Shown: positions 7,199-16,145, counted from the first letter of the stretch. The stretch is 64,000 nt of DNA from Verrucomicrobiota bacterium (GCA_023431185.1 JAEYXS010000047.1:1-64000), one strand, 5' to 3'. Numbers and translations are program-made. Notes: generated by a model from the sequence alone, not told the origin.

Positions 7199-7738
7199 AT
7201 GGCATTATTGATCGGATTATTGACGGCGGTGCTGGTGTTGACGTGTTTGTTCCTCGGACTGCTGGTGCTGATCCAGTTGCCGAAGAAGGATGCGGGCGTG
7301 GGCTCGGCCTTTGGCGGCGGCATGACGGACAGCATCATGGGCGCGGGCTCGGGCAACGTGCTGACGATGGCCACGCGCTATTCAGCCGGCATCTTCCTGG
7401 TGTTGTGCCTGGTACTCTCGGTCCTCAAGACGAATGAGGCGAACTCCGGAAAGAAGAACTTCCAGAAGGCTTTGGAACAGGCGGCCACCACCACACCGGC
7501 CCTGCCTGCCCCGGCTTTGACGACGAACATCGCTCCCGTGGCTCCCGCCGCGAAACCGGCCGCTCCAGCGGCTCCCGGCGAATCACTCTTCCCCGGTGCC
7601 ACGCCAACCGCGCCGGGCGAGTCCCTGTTCCCGGGTGCCACACCAACGGCTCCCGGTGAGTCTCTGTTCCCGGGCGCGACGCCTACAGCCCCCGGCGAAT
7701 CGCTCTTCCCGGGTGCCACGCCGACCACGCCGCAATAA
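7199..7738 (+). CDS. secG: SecG protein-export subunit with long proline-rich tail
   Basis: Residues 1-80 are a normal SecG: membrane segment 1 (about 3-27), the conserved cytoplasmic loop IQLPKKDAGVGSAFGGG...GAGSGNVLT, and membrane segment 2 (about 60-80). SecG assists SecA-driven export through SecYE. Most SecG proteins end soon after the second segment (about 75-120 aa); this one has 179 aa. The extra tail is Ala/Pro-rich and ends with four perfect 13-residue repeats (APGESLFPGATPT). Third gene of the pgk-tpiA-secG group and followed by a terminator. Confidence 0.93.
   Translation: MALLIGLLTAVLVLTCLFLGLLVLIQLPKKDAGVGSAFGGGMTDSIMGAGSGNVLTMATRYSAGIFLVLCLVLSVLKTNEANSGKKNFQKALEQAATTTPALPAPALTTNIAPVAPAAKPAAPAAPGESLFPGATPTAPGESLFPGATPTAPGESLFPGATPTAPGESLFPGATPTTPQ
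7571..7726 (+). repeat. Four 39-bp tandem repeats inside secG
   Basis: Units at 7571-7609, 7610-7648, 7649-7687 and 7688-7726 each encode APGESLFPGATPT. The DNA units differ at many third codon positions (for example GGC/GGT, TCA/TCC/TCT/TCG), while the peptide is identical, which points to selection on the peptide rather than recent slippage. Confidence 0.85.
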
Positions 7739-7761
7739 GCGGCCGGACCAAACTCAGTTTC

Positions 7762-7797
7762 AAATCGCCCCGCGAGTTTCGGCTCCGGGGCGATTTT
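7762..7797 (+). terminator. Rho-independent terminator after secG
   Basis: AAATCGCCCCG and CGGGGCGATTT pair as an 11-bp stem with a 13-base loop, followed by TTTT, 24 bases after the secG stop. Confidence 0.8.
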
Positions 7798-7922
7798 CAT
7801 TTATAGGATGGTATGGGCAATTTTGGAGTGGCCATTCCCAAAGGGCGGCGAGCCCGGACGCATCAGTTCGCTGAAGTTGAACGTGCGGAATAGATGTAGA
7901 GCCGGGCTGGCCTGATTAACTT

Positions 7923-8396
7923 ATGACCACTGAAGCAAACGATTTGATTGGCCATCTGCGCCGCCACCCCTTCTTCAACGGGATGAGTGATGCCCATCTC
8001 GCCGTGCTGGCGGAATACGCCCTCCCCGTCTCCTTCCAGGCAGGAGAAAAGATTTTTGCCGAGGGCGATGCAGCCAACCGTTTCTACCTCATCGAATCCG
8101 GCGAAGTGATTCTCTCCGCTGAGACTACGCCGCATGAGCATCAGGAAGTCCAGATACTCCAAGCTGGGGATGTGCTCGGCTGGTCGTGGCTCTTTCCCCC
8201 GTATTACTGGCATTTCTCTGCGGAAGCCAAAACCCCAGTGGCGGCTGTCTTCTTTTATGGCACCCGCTTGCGAGAACGGTGCGAACAGGACACTTCACTC
8301 GGCTACGAAATGATGAAGCGTGTCTCGGAAATAGTCATAAAACGCCTGCAAAAGAACCGCGAGGAATTGCTGGACCTGAAAAAAACCGCTCGATGA
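7923..8396 (+). CDS. Stand-alone cyclic-nucleotide-binding-domain protein
   Basis: 157 aa with one CNB/CAP-type beta-roll (about residues 10-125): the opening helices (HPFFNGMSDAHLAVLA), EKIFAEGDAANRFYLIESGEV, and the phosphate-cassette region GDVLGWSWLFPP. A C-terminal helix follows, but no winged-helix DNA-binding domain, so it is shorter than Crp/Fnr regulators (about 220 aa). The Arg usually found in the cassette is not obvious, so the ligand may not be cAMP. Probably a regulatory or sensor subunit for a partner elsewhere. Stands alone between the secG terminator and the AraC-type gene. Confidence 0.8.
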   Translation: MTTEANDLIGHLRRHPFFNGMSDAHLAVLAEYALPVSFQAGEKIFAEGDAANRFYLIESGEVILSAETTPHEHQEVQILQAGDVLGWSWLFPPYYWHFSAEAKTPVAAVFFYGTRLRERCEQDTSLGYEMMKRVSEIVIKRLQKNREELLDLKKTAR

Positions 8397-8685
8397 CAGC
8401 GTGCAAAAAGCACAGTTGCACAAAATAAGCATACCGAAAACAACTAAAGTCAAAACCCTTTCTTGGCATTGCAAAACCCAATGCCTATGCGGTTTTATCG
8501 AAGAAATCAGACTTTACATGGGGTTCCTGAATTTGATTACCAGCCCCACCCTAACACCGGGGCGACATAGATTGACATTTATTGTCCTCTAAGGGTTTCC
8601 CTTAGAAGCAGCTAGGGGGATGCCATAGGACAAAATAGGAGGCACCCCGATTGTTGTTCGTGACGGCAATCCCTAAATTGACACC
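8397..8685. other. Intergenic region before the PocR-AraC gene
   Basis: No gene seen in 289 bases. Contains TTGACA at 8572-8577 (no good -10 at 17 bases) and a perfect palindrome CTAAGGG-TTT-CCCTTAG at 8589-8605, placed about 80 bases before the GTG start of the regulator. This is a reasonable position for an operator or autoregulatory site. Confidence 0.5.
8589..8605. promoter_or_regulatory. Candidate operator palindrome
   Basis: CTAAGGG TTT CCCTTAG, 7-bp perfect arms, upstream of the AraC-type regulator and the nearby two-component genes. The assignment rests on position and symmetry only. A related half (CTAGGGGG) follows at about 8612. Confidence 0.35.
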
Positions 8686-9675
8686 GTGATAGCAACATCA
8701 GAAGTTACCGGTTCGCGCAAAACCCAGACAAATATTGCCATGGCAGGCGGGTGTTCGGGCGCTCCCAGCCTCCCGGCAACTGTCCCGCTCAGCGAAGCCC
8801 AGCACCGTACGCTGATCGAGGCCTTGCAACAGTCCCAGATCTATCAGGACTACGAGCGCGCCTTCTCCGATGCCACCGGCTTGGCCATGACCCTGCAGCC
8901 AGTGAACTCCTGGCAGTTGCCGCTTTACCGCCACCGTAATGAGAACACCTTTTGCGCGCTCATGGCCGGCAAGAGCCGTTCCTGCGCCGCCTGTCTCCAG
9001 ACCCAGCAGGAACTCTCCGAAAAAGCCTGCGATGGCACCGCCACCGTCACTTGCGCCCTCGGCCTCAGTGACAGCGCCGTACCTGTCAAGCTGGGCGACC
9101 AGATTGTCGGCTTTCTCCAGACCGGCCAGATCATGAAGCGCAAACCGACCGAAGCCCAGTTCGACCGCGCTTCCGACCAGATCAAGAACTGGAACCTCAC
9201 GTTCGACCAGGGCGAACTGCGCGAAGCCTACTTTGCCAGCAAGATCGTCCCGCCAAAACAGTATGAGGCCGTGCTGGGCCTGCTCCGCATCTTCGCCGAG
9301 CATCTCTCCATGGTGTGCAACCAGATCGCCCTGCAACAGGCGAACTCCGAGCCGCCCGTCATCCGCAAGGCCAAGGAATTCATCCACGAGCATCAGGCCG
9401 AAGACATCACGCTGGGCCAGGTGGCCAAGGCCGTGAACACGAGCACGTTCTACTTCTGCAAGATCTTCAAGAAATACTCGGGTTTGAACTTCACGGACTA
9501 TGTCTCCCGCGTGCGCATCGAGAAGGCGAAGAATCTGCTGCTGAACCCGAACTTGCGCGTGAGCGAGATCGCCTATGAAGTGGGCTTCCAGTCCCTGACG
9601 CACTTCAACCGTGTCTTCAAGCGCATCGTCGGCCAGTCTCCCACTAAATATCGCGAGCATCTGCCGACCATCTAG
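8686..9675 (+). CDS. PocR-domain AraC-family transcriptional regulator
   Basis: 329 aa. Residues about 45-205 match the PocR ligand-sensing domain: YERAFSDATGLAMTLQP, the FC...CAACLQTQQ cysteine region and GDQIVGFLQTGQI. Residues about 225-328 are a double helix-turn-helix AraC domain ending with VSEIAYEVGFQSLTHFNRVFKRIVGQSPTKYR. PocR domains are known to bind small hydrocarbon-type ligands in the pdu/cob regulator; the ligand here is unknown. The start is a GTG at 8686; an ATG at 8740 would remove 18 poorly conserved residues. It lies 53 bases upstream of the sensor kinase on the same strand, so it may be part of the same signalling unit. Confidence 0.88.
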   Translation: MIATSEVTGSRKTQTNIAMAGGCSGAPSLPATVPLSEAQHRTLIEALQQSQIYQDYERAFSDATGLAMTLQPVNSWQLPLYRHRNENTFCALMAGKSRSCAACLQTQQELSEKACDGTATVTCALGLSDSAVPVKLGDQIVGFLQTGQIMKRKPTEAQFDRASDQIKNWNLTFDQGELREAYFASKIVPPKQYEAVLGLLRIFAEHLSMVCNQIALQQANSEPPVIRKAKEFIHEHQAEDITLGQVAKAVNTSTFYFCKIFKKYSGLNFTDYVSRVRIEKAKNLLLNPNLRVSEIAYEVGFQSLTHFNRVFKRIVGQSPTKYREHLPTI

Positions 9676-9728
9676 TCTGGTTGCGATTCTCGGCGGCAGC
9701 CTTGCCCGCCTTCTGACCGCCCAAGACC

Positions 9729-11195
9729 ATGGCCAGCCAGCCCTTCAAAACTCTGTTCCCCGTCCTGATTGTCGATGACGATCAGGGCGTGGTCAGGTTG
9801 GTTGACCACACCCTCCAGCAGAGCGGTTTCCTGACCGCGAGCGTGCATAATGGTGCCGCCGCCGTGAACTGGCTCAAGAAGCATCGAGCGGCCGTCGTGC
9901 TGACCGACCTCAAGCTCCCGGACATGATGGGCTGGGAAATCATCCAGGAACTGCGCCCGCATGCCCCGCAGAACCTCCCCGCTTACATCGTCATGACCGG
10001 CCAGGGTGACGAACGTGTCGCCGTGGAAGTGATGCGGCGCGGCGCCCTCGACTATGTGGTGAAGGATGCGGATTTCCTCGACCGCCTGCCTGCCATGCTG
10101 GGCCGCGCGGTCCGGCACGTCGAGCAGGAGCAGAAACTGGCTGCTGCCGAAGCCGCCTTGAAGCGCGAGCACCAATTCCTCTCCGCCATCCTGGAAACCG
10201 CTGGCGCGTTGGTGCTGGTGCTGGACAAGGACGGCTGCATCATCCGTTTCAACCGCGCCTGTGAACGCAGTTCCGGCTACTCCGCCGCCCAGATGCTCGG
10301 CCAGCCGGTGTGGAACCTCATCAGCCGCAGGGATGAGAAACAGTCAGCCCGCGAGATCTTTGACCGCCTGCAGCGTGGCCAGGAGTTCAGCACCCACGAG
10401 AACCACTGGCGCGCGGCCGATGGCGAAGACCACCTCATCGCCTGGTCCAACACCATCCTGCGTGATGCCGCGGGCAACGTGGAATATGTCATCGCCACCG
10501 GCATCGACATCACCGACCGCCGCCAGTTGGAGAAGGAACTGCTGAACATCGAGGAAAGCGTCCAGCAACGCATCGGCCACGACCTCCATGACGATCTCTG
10601 CCAGCGTCTGGCCGGCATCGAGATCATGAGCCAGGTGCTGGAGCAGCAGCTCGGCTCCAAATCAAAGGCCATGGCCGGCCGCGCCGGGGAGATCTCGCAG
10701 CTCGTGCGGGACGCCATCGGCCATACTCGCGCCCTCGCCCGCGGTCTCTCCCCCGTGGTCATGGAGGTGGAAGGCCTCACCGCAGCCTTGCAGCAACTCG
10801 CGGAATCCACTAAAAGCATCTTCGGTGTGGATTGCACGTTCCGTTGTCCTGAGCTGGTTAGCGTGAAAAACTTGTCCGTGGCCACTCATTTGTACCGGAT
10901 CGCCCAGGAAGCGGTCAGCAATGCGATCAAGCACGGCGAGGCCCGGCGGATTGAGATTGCGCTGGTCACCACGCCGGAACGTGTCAGTCTGCTGGTGGAG
11001 GACAATGGCAAAGGGTTGCCGGAAGCCACCACCAAGCGGCGCGGCATGGGTTTGCGCATCATGCGCTACCGTGCTGGTGTCATCGGCGGCACCTTGGCCC
11101 TGCAAAAACGGGCAACTGGTGGGACGACCGTGGTCTGTTCAGTGCGGGTAACAACGGGAAAGCTCCATGAAAAAGAGCAAGAAGCCAGCCGCTGA
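9729..11195 (+). CDS. REC-PAS hybrid sensor histidine kinase (HisKA_3 type)
   Basis: 488 aa without membrane segments, so cytosolic. Order: receiver domain (about 12-130; VDDDQG acidic pocket, phosphoacceptor Asp60 in LTDLKLPD); PAS domain (about 150-270; ILETAGALVLVLDKDG ... ATGIDITDR); HisKA_3 dimerisation helix with phospho-His287 in GHDLHDDLCQRLAG; HATPase_c (about 385-480; YRIAQEAVSNAIKH, EDNGKGLP, RGMGLRIMRYRA). A receiver placed before the kinase core suggests input from another kinase. Its last 29 bases overlap the NarL-type regulator, implying translational coupling and a cognate pair. Confidence 0.93.
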   Translation: MASQPFKTLFPVLIVDDDQGVVRLVDHTLQQSGFLTASVHNGAAAVNWLKKHRAAVVLTDLKLPDMMGWEIIQELRPHAPQNLPAYIVMTGQGDERVAVEVMRRGALDYVVKDADFLDRLPAMLGRAVRHVEQEQKLAAAEAALKREHQFLSAILETAGALVLVLDKDGCIIRFNRACERSSGYSAAQMLGQPVWNLISRRDEKQSAREIFDRLQRGQEFSTHENHWRAADGEDHLIAWSNTILRDAAGNVEYVIATGIDITDRRQLEKELLNIEESVQQRIGHDLHDDLCQRLAGIEIMSQVLEQQLGSKSKAMAGRAGEISQLVRDAIGHTRALARGLSPVVMEVEGLTAALQQLAESTKSIFGVDCTFRCPELVSVKNLSVATHLYRIAQEAVSNAIKHGEARRIEIALVTTPERVSLLVEDNGKGLPEATTKRRGMGLRIMRYRAGVIGGTLALQKRATGGTTVVCSVRVTTGKLHEKEQEASR

Positions 11196-11856
11196 AAAAG
11201 CGAAGAAGCGGATTTTGATCGTGGATGACCATCCGATCATGCGGCAGGGTCTTGCCCTGCTCATCCAGACCGATCCCACACTGGAAGTCTGCGGTGAGGC
11301 CGAAAGCGCTTCCAAGGCCGTCGAGGCCACCATGCGTCTCAAGCCCGATCTTGTCATCGCAGACATCTCCCTGCCCGGCCGCAACGGGCTGGAACTCATC
11401 AAGGATCTGCACGCCCTCCAGCCAAGTCTGCCCGTGCTCGTCGTCTCCATGCATGATGAATCCATCTACGCCGAGCGCGTCCTGCGCGCCGGGGGCCGTG
11501 GCTACGTGATGAAGGGAGAAGGCGGCCAGAAGCTCATGACGGCCATCCAGCAGGTCTTGGCTGGCGGCATCTTCGTCAGCCAGAACATCTCCGCACAGAT
11601 CCTGGAACTTTTCTCCGGCCGCCGCAGCGGCACTTCGCCCGTGGAAAAATTGAGCGACCGCGAATTCGAAGTGTTCCAGTTGATCGGCCAGGGCCGCAGC
11701 ACCCGCGAGATCGCGGCCGAGCTGCACATCAGCATCAAGACCGTGGAAGTCCACCGCGTGAACATCAAGGAGAAGCTCGACCTTAAGACTGCCTCCGAGC
11801 TGATCCACTACGCCGTCCGCTGGGTGGATGGCCAGGGTACGACGGGCGCAGCGTAA
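11167..11856 (+). CDS. NarL/FixJ-type response regulator
   Basis: 229 aa. Receiver domain about residues 16-135 with DDHPIMRQGL, phosphoacceptor Asp66 (VIADISLPG), and VSMHDE. C-terminal LuxR-type helix-turn-helix about 155-220: LSDREFEVFQLIGQGRSTRE, IAAELHISIKTVEVHRVNIK. The ATG lies inside the end of the kinase gene (29-base overlap), so the pair is translationally linked. Target promoters are unknown; the palindrome at 8589-8605 is one candidate. Confidence 0.95.
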   Translation: MKKSKKPAAEKAKKRILIVDDHPIMRQGLALLIQTDPTLEVCGEAESASKAVEATMRLKPDLVIADISLPGRNGLELIKDLHALQPSLPVLVVSMHDESIYAERVLRAGGRGYVMKGEGGQKLMTAIQQVLAGGIFVSQNISAQILELFSGRRSGTSPVEKLSDREFEVFQLIGQGRSTREIAAELHISIKTVEVHRVNIKEKLDLKTASELIHYAVRWVDGQGTTGAA

Positions 11857-11933
11857 GGCACCTCAGCTCTGCTGGCTATTCTAGCAACGCTTCCCCCTTG
11901 CCCCGCCGCCCGAAAAATGCTTCCTTATCCTCA

Positions 11934-12251
11934 GTGAACCGCCTGCCAAAAACCTGTCTGCTCGCCGCCTTGTGCGGAGTTGCCAGCCTGGTTTTGACCG
12001 CGCCAGTTCAAGCTGACGACCAAGCCCCCAAGACTCCCGCCCAACCGGTCAAGGATCCCGTCTGCCAGGCGACCGCCAAGCCCGGCGTAGATTGCCACAG
12101 CCCCGGCAGCCGGGCGACCGTGCTCAAGACGTATCTGCACGAACAGGGAAAACTCGCCGCCAGTCAGACGACTACCATTGTCGTCAAAGACTGCGACAAA
12201 CCGCCCTCCAAAGCGGCGCTGATGCAAAAAGCCGCCCCGGCGGCCAAATGA
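11934..12251 (+). CDS. Small exported protein, 105 aa
   Basis: The GTG start at 11934 gives a clean signal peptide (MNRLPKTCLLAALCGVASLV, cleavage after PVQA near residue 27). The mature part is polar, Pro/Ala/Lys-rich, with three Cys residues (DPVCQA, VDCHSPG, KDCDKP) that could pair. A TTG at 11898 would add 12 residues ahead of the signal. No family recognised. It follows the response regulator by 77 bases on the same strand. Confidence 0.55.
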   Translation: MNRLPKTCLLAALCGVASLVLTAPVQADDQAPKTPAQPVKDPVCQATAKPGVDCHSPGSRATVLKTYLHEQGKLAASQTTTIVVKDCDKPPSKAALMQKAAPAAK

Positions 12252-12287
12252 CCACCGGCAGCGGCTTGTTGAAAACCAGTGCGCTTA

Positions 12288-13178
12288 TTACAGCGCAAAA
12301 ATCTTGTCCATCCGGCTGACGAGGTCCTTGGCGTTCTCCACAGAATTCGCTTCGGCTCCGTTCTGTTCCGTGATCGCCCAGCCCTCATACTTGATCGCAT
12401 CGAGCGCTTTCATGATCGCGGGCCAGTTGTTGTCGCCTTCCAGCAGCTTGTAACCGAAACCTTTCCGCTGATCCCCGCTTTCGTTCGCCACCTTCGTGTT
12501 GAACTCCTTGATGTGCAGGCGCACGATGCGTTTGCCGATCACCGGGATCCATGTCTCTGCCGGGCTGTAGCGCCCCACATTGCCGATGTCGAAATGCCAG
12601 CCCACCCACTCACTGTTGATGGCATCGAGGTAATCCACGGCTTGCTGCGGTTTGATGATGAAATCATTCCACACGTTCTCGATGGCGATCTTCACCCCCA
12701 GATCCTTGGCTACGGGCACCGCTTTCTTCACTTCAGCCACGGAGCGTTCGAAGCATTGCTCGTACGTCACACCATTGCGGGCGACACCGGGAACCAACAG
12801 GACGGAAGTGGCACCGTAGGCCTTCGCGTCTTGCAGGGAGAGGATGAGCCCTTCGTAGCCCACTTGACGCACGGGTGGAGCCGCATCGCTCAGCGGCTTG
12901 GCCCAATGCGTATGGCAGCAGACACTGGCGGCTTCCAGACCGGTTTCCTTCAGCGCCGCGAGGACTTCGGCGCGGTCCATGCCGCCCATCGGTTCCACCC
13001 CTTCGAAACCAGCGGCCTTCATGGCCTTATACTTCTCCATCACGGTGCCCTTGACCCCGATGGTGGAGTGCATGATGGCCTTGCGCAGCTTACGCTTCGC
13101 CGCAAAGGCTGAAGTGGGCAGCAGTGTCGCCGCCGCAAACGCGGCAGCCGTCGTCTGGAGGAAAGAGCGGCGGTTCAT
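12288..13178 (-). CDS. Exported sugar phosphate isomerase/epimerase (TIM barrel)
   Basis: 296 aa. A twin-arginine signal (MNRRSFLQTTAAAFAAATLL) ends near residue 30, so it is exported folded. The rest is a xylose-isomerase-like TIM barrel: GFEGVEPMGG, VCCHTHWAKP, the metal-site strand IAIENVWNDF, WVGWHFDIGNVGRYSP and LHIKEFNTK, ending with AITEQNGAE. Such enzymes isomerise keto/aldo sugars using a divalent metal. Directly downstream of a Tat-exported Gfo/Idh/MocA oxidoreductase (15-base gap), a pairing typical of sugar oxidation routes in Planctomycetes/Verrucomicrobia. The substrate is not predictable. Confidence 0.88.
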   Translation of the reverse strand: MNRRSFLQTTAAAFAAATLLPTSAFAAKRKLRKAIMHSTIGVKGTVMEKYKAMKAAGFEGVEPMGGMDRAEVLAALKETGLEAASVCCHTHWAKPLSDAAPPVRQVGYEGLILSLQDAKAYGATSVLLVPGVARNGVTYEQCFERSVAEVKKAVPVAKDLGVKIAIENVWNDFIIKPQQAVDYLDAINSEWVGWHFDIGNVGRYSPAETWIPVIGKRIVRLHIKEFNTKVANESGDQRKGFGYKLLEGDNNWPAIMKALDAIKYEGWAITEQNGAEANSVENAKDLVSRMDKIFAL

Positions 13179-13193
13179 GGTCATGAATAAGGG

Positions 13194-14510
13194 TTAGATG
13201 AATTTCGTGCGGCCCGGCATCGCCAGCGGCGGCACTTCGATCGGTGTGTTCCAGTCCTTGATGTCCGGCACGAGCACCTGCTTGGAATTCAAGGCCATGT
13301 CCCAACCGATCTCGAGACCTGTGTAACCAGCCATGCGGCCCATGATGCCCATCATGGTGCTGGTGACCATGCGGTCGCCGTCATTGATCGGATTGCCCGC
13401 GCGGATGGAGGCATACATCTCATCATGCTCCACCTGATACATGTCCGGCGTCGGTCCTTCATAACGCCACGGATTCTCGCCCGTGATCTGCACGCGCCCG
13501 CGCGCGATGGAGGCGATGCCTTTCGAGCCGATGACACTCAGGTTATTCTCCCCGTAACAGCCGGTGATCTGGCGCTGGGCGAGGAAACCGCGCACCCCGC
13601 CTTCCCACTCGAAGTTCACCTCGATGTGATCGAAGATATTGCCGCCCTCCGCCGGGATCTGGCGGCCACCGATGGCCGTACACTTCATCGGCGGTTGATC
13701 CTTCATCGCCCAGCCCAGCCAGTCCACCGCGTGGATGGCCTGCTCCACGAGACCATCACCGGAGAGCCAGGTGAAGTTATACCAGTTACGCACCATCCAC
13801 TCCATATCCGTCATGCCGGCCGGGCGGGTGCTGGCGGGCGGCATGGGCTTCACGGGGCCGGTGAGATACGTGCCATAGATGGCGCGGATATCGCCGATCT
13901 GGCCGTCATGGATGCGTTTGAAAAGCTCGCGGCGCGGATAATCGTAGCGCCAGCAGAAGCCCGCCACCATCGCCAGCTTCTTCTGCTTGGCGATCTTCAC
14001 CGACTCCATCACGGAACGCACCCCGGGCGCATCCGTGGCCATTGGCTTCTCGAGGAACACATGCTTGCCCGCCTCCACGGCCGCGCGCAGATGCTGCGGA
14101 CGGAAACCGGGCGGCGTCGTCAGGATCACCACGTCCACCCCGGACTTGAGCACCTTCTGATACGCGTTGAGGCCCTCGAACTGGCGCTCGGCCGGGACAT
14201 TGAACTTTTCCGGATTGTTCGGCAGATTCTTCTTGAGGCTGGTCAGGCTCTTCTCCATCTGGCTGGCGAAGACATCCCCCATGGCGTAAAGCTCCACGTT
14301 GCTGTCCGCCTTCAACGCCTGCAACGCGGCACCGGAACCCCGGCCGCCGCAACCGATGAACCCGATGCGCAACTTGTCGCCATTGCCGGCCGCTTGCGCG
14401 ATCGCGGGAAATGCCGCTTGCGCGGCCAGCGCGCCTCCGATGGCCACGGTGGACGAAGTCTTCAAAAAATCGCGACGGGAAGTCGTTGTCGGTTCCATAT
14501 CCATATTCAT
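13194..14510 (-). CDS. Tat-exported Gfo/Idh/MocA family oxidoreductase (1)
   Basis: 438 aa. Twin-arginine signal (TSRRDFLKTSSTVAIGGALA) followed by an NAD(P)-binding Rossmann fold (LRIGFIGCGGRGSGAALQAL), the EKP motif of the family (HVFLEKPMATD), and the catalytic-region GLVEQAIHAVDWLGWAM. These enzymes oxidise or epimerise sugars and glycosides with tightly bound nicotinamide cofactor. Close paralogue of the next gene (14673-16007): the signatures AAVQALQADSNVEL and RPQHIEAAVKAGKH are shared almost word for word. Likely one unit with the isomerase downstream. Confidence 0.92.
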   Translation of the reverse strand: MNMDMEPTTTSRRDFLKTSSTVAIGGALAAQAAFPAIAQAAGNGDKLRIGFIGCGGRGSGAALQALKADSNVELYAMGDVFASQMEKSLTSLKKNLPNNPEKFNVPAERQFEGLNAYQKVLKSGVDVVILTTPPGFRPQHLRAAVEAGKHVFLEKPMATDAPGVRSVMESVKIAKQKKLAMVAGFCWRYDYPRRELFKRIHDGQIGDIRAIYGTYLTGPVKPMPPASTRPAGMTDMEWMVRNWYNFTWLSGDGLVEQAIHAVDWLGWAMKDQPPMKCTAIGGRQIPAEGGNIFDHIEVNFEWEGGVRGFLAQRQITGCYGENNLSVIGSKGIASIARGRVQITGENPWRYEGPTPDMYQVEHDEMYASIRAGNPINDGDRMVTSTMMGIMGRMAGYTGLEIGWDMALNSKQVLVPDIKDWNTPIEVPPLAMPGRTKFI

Positions 14511-14621
14511 GCGCTCAGGGTTGGGCTGGAAAAGTAGGTCTTAAACTGTTGCTACGTCAAGCGGCCATCTGGCCGCCTCAGAAACTGACGCCAGTCGGCC
14601 GTGAAACCTTCAAAAAGATGC

Positions 14622-14656
14622 AAAAAGCCCCACACCCATCACGGATGCGGGGCTTT
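14622..14656 (-). terminator. Rho-independent terminator after oxidoreductase 2
   Basis: On the reverse strand AAAGCCCCGCATCCGTGA pairs with the GTGTGGGGCTTTTT side, giving a stem with a short loop and a five-T run, 17 bases after the stop of the gene at 14673-16007. It separates the two oxidoreductase transcripts. Confidence 0.75.
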
Positions 14657-14672
14657 CCCTTAAAGCTTCTGC

Positions 14673-16007
14673 CTAGATTAGCGGCGTGATGCCCGGCAAG
14701 GCGACCGGCACTTCCGGCAGCTTGGAGTCCCAAGTCAGGTTTTTCGGGAAGGAGTCTTCCTTCGAGTTGATCACCTGGTCCCAGGTCACTTCCTTGCCCG
14801 TGTAGGCGGCCATGCGGCCCATGATACCCATCGCCGTGGCTTTGATGAAACGGTCCGAGGTGTTGATCGGATTGCCAGCGCGGATGGAGGCCATCAGTTC
14901 ATCATGCTCCGTCTGGTAACCGTCGTTCTTGTTCTTCTCGTCCGCGCGCCAGCGCCAGCGGTTTTCACCGCGGATGGTGTGCATCCGGCCCGCGCTCTCG
15001 CCGTCATAAACGCCCTTGGTGCCGAACACGCGGTCGGCCACCGAGTTCCAGCAACGGTCGATCTGGCGGCTGTAATGGTAGCCCGGCGTGCCGTCCTCCC
15101 AGCGGTATTCCACCGCGAAATGGTCAAACACATTGCCGAACTTCTTGTCCGTGCGGACCTGACGGCCACCATGCGCCACCGCCGTCACCGGTGCCACGTC
15201 CTTCATCGTCCAGAGCATCTTGTCGATGCTGTGGATCGCCTGCTCCACGATGCCGTCACCGGACAGCCACCAGTAATAGTGCCAGCGGCGCATCTGATAC
15301 TCGACTTCGTTCGGCGTGTTCTCGCGCGTGACGTTCGGATAACGATCCGTACCTGCAGAATTGTAAGTGGAATAAACGGCGAGAATATCACCGATCGCCC
15401 CCGCATGGATCTTCTCGTAAGCCTCGCGGTTCGCATACGTCCAGCGCCAGACGAAGCCGTCCACCATCGCCAGCTTCTTCTGCTTGGCGAGTTCCGCGCT
15501 GGCCATCACGGAGCGCAGACCGGTGCCGTCCACGGCCATCGGTTTCTCGGTGAAGATGTGCTTGCCCGCCTTCACCGCGGCCTCGATATGTTGCGGACGG
15601 AAACCCGGAGGTGCCGTCAAGATCACTACGTCCACGCCGCTGTCGATGACCTTCTGGAAGGCATCGATACCCACGAACTGGCGCTCGGGCGGCACATTGA
15701 ACTTGTCCGGCTTGTCCTTCATGTAAGCCATCACGCCCTTGAGACTCTTGTCCATGTTCTCCTTGAACGCGTCACCCGTGGCGAAGAGTTCCACATTGCT
15801 GTCCGCTTGCAGGGCCTGGACGGCCGCACCGGAACCACGACCACCACAACCGATCCACCCGATCTTGAGCTTGTCGCCCTTGGGCTGGCCGATGGACACA
15901 TGAGGGAACGTGACCACCGAGGCCAAGGCACTGGCGGTGAGCACTGCGCCCGAGGAAGTTTTGATAAAAGCGCGACGATTGAGAGGAGAGTCAGGAGACT
16001 GGTTCAT
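14673..16007 (-). CDS. Tat-exported Gfo/Idh/MocA family oxidoreductase (2)
   Basis: 444 aa. Twin-arginine signal (NRRAFIKTSSGAVLTASALA), Rossmann motif KIGWIGCGGRGSGAA, EKP motif (HIFTEKPMAVDG) and GIVEQAIHSIDKMLWTM. A paralogue of the neighbouring oxidoreductase, probably from tandem duplication, but with its own terminator, so separately transcribed. The two differ in the substrate-facing C-terminal half (this one has the YHYSRQIDRCWN segment), suggesting different sugars. Location: periplasm. Confidence 0.92.
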   Translation of the reverse strand: MNQSPDSPLNRRAFIKTSSGAVLTASALASVVTFPHVSIGQPKGDKLKIGWIGCGGRGSGAAVQALQADSNVELFATGDAFKENMDKSLKGVMAYMKDKPDKFNVPPERQFVGIDAFQKVIDSGVDVVILTAPPGFRPQHIEAAVKAGKHIFTEKPMAVDGTGLRSVMASAELAKQKKLAMVDGFVWRWTYANREAYEKIHAGAIGDILAVYSTYNSAGTDRYPNVTRENTPNEVEYQMRRWHYYWWLSGDGIVEQAIHSIDKMLWTMKDVAPVTAVAHGGRQVRTDKKFGNVFDHFAVEYRWEDGTPGYHYSRQIDRCWNSVADRVFGTKGVYDGESAGRMHTIRGENRWRWRADEKNKNDGYQTEHDELMASIRAGNPINTSDRFIKATAMGIMGRMAAYTGKEVTWDQVINSKEDSFPKNLTWDSKLPEVPVALPGITPLI

Positions 16008-16145
16008 ATTCTATGGGTTCTCGTAAAAGGCTGTTTTAGACCCATCACCGCGAGCGTCAAGCTTCGCTTCGGCCTAGGCCATGTCATTAACTTTACTAGT
16101 TCAGACGCTGAACGGGCCGGATTATTCGTCCATTCAGCCGAAGGG

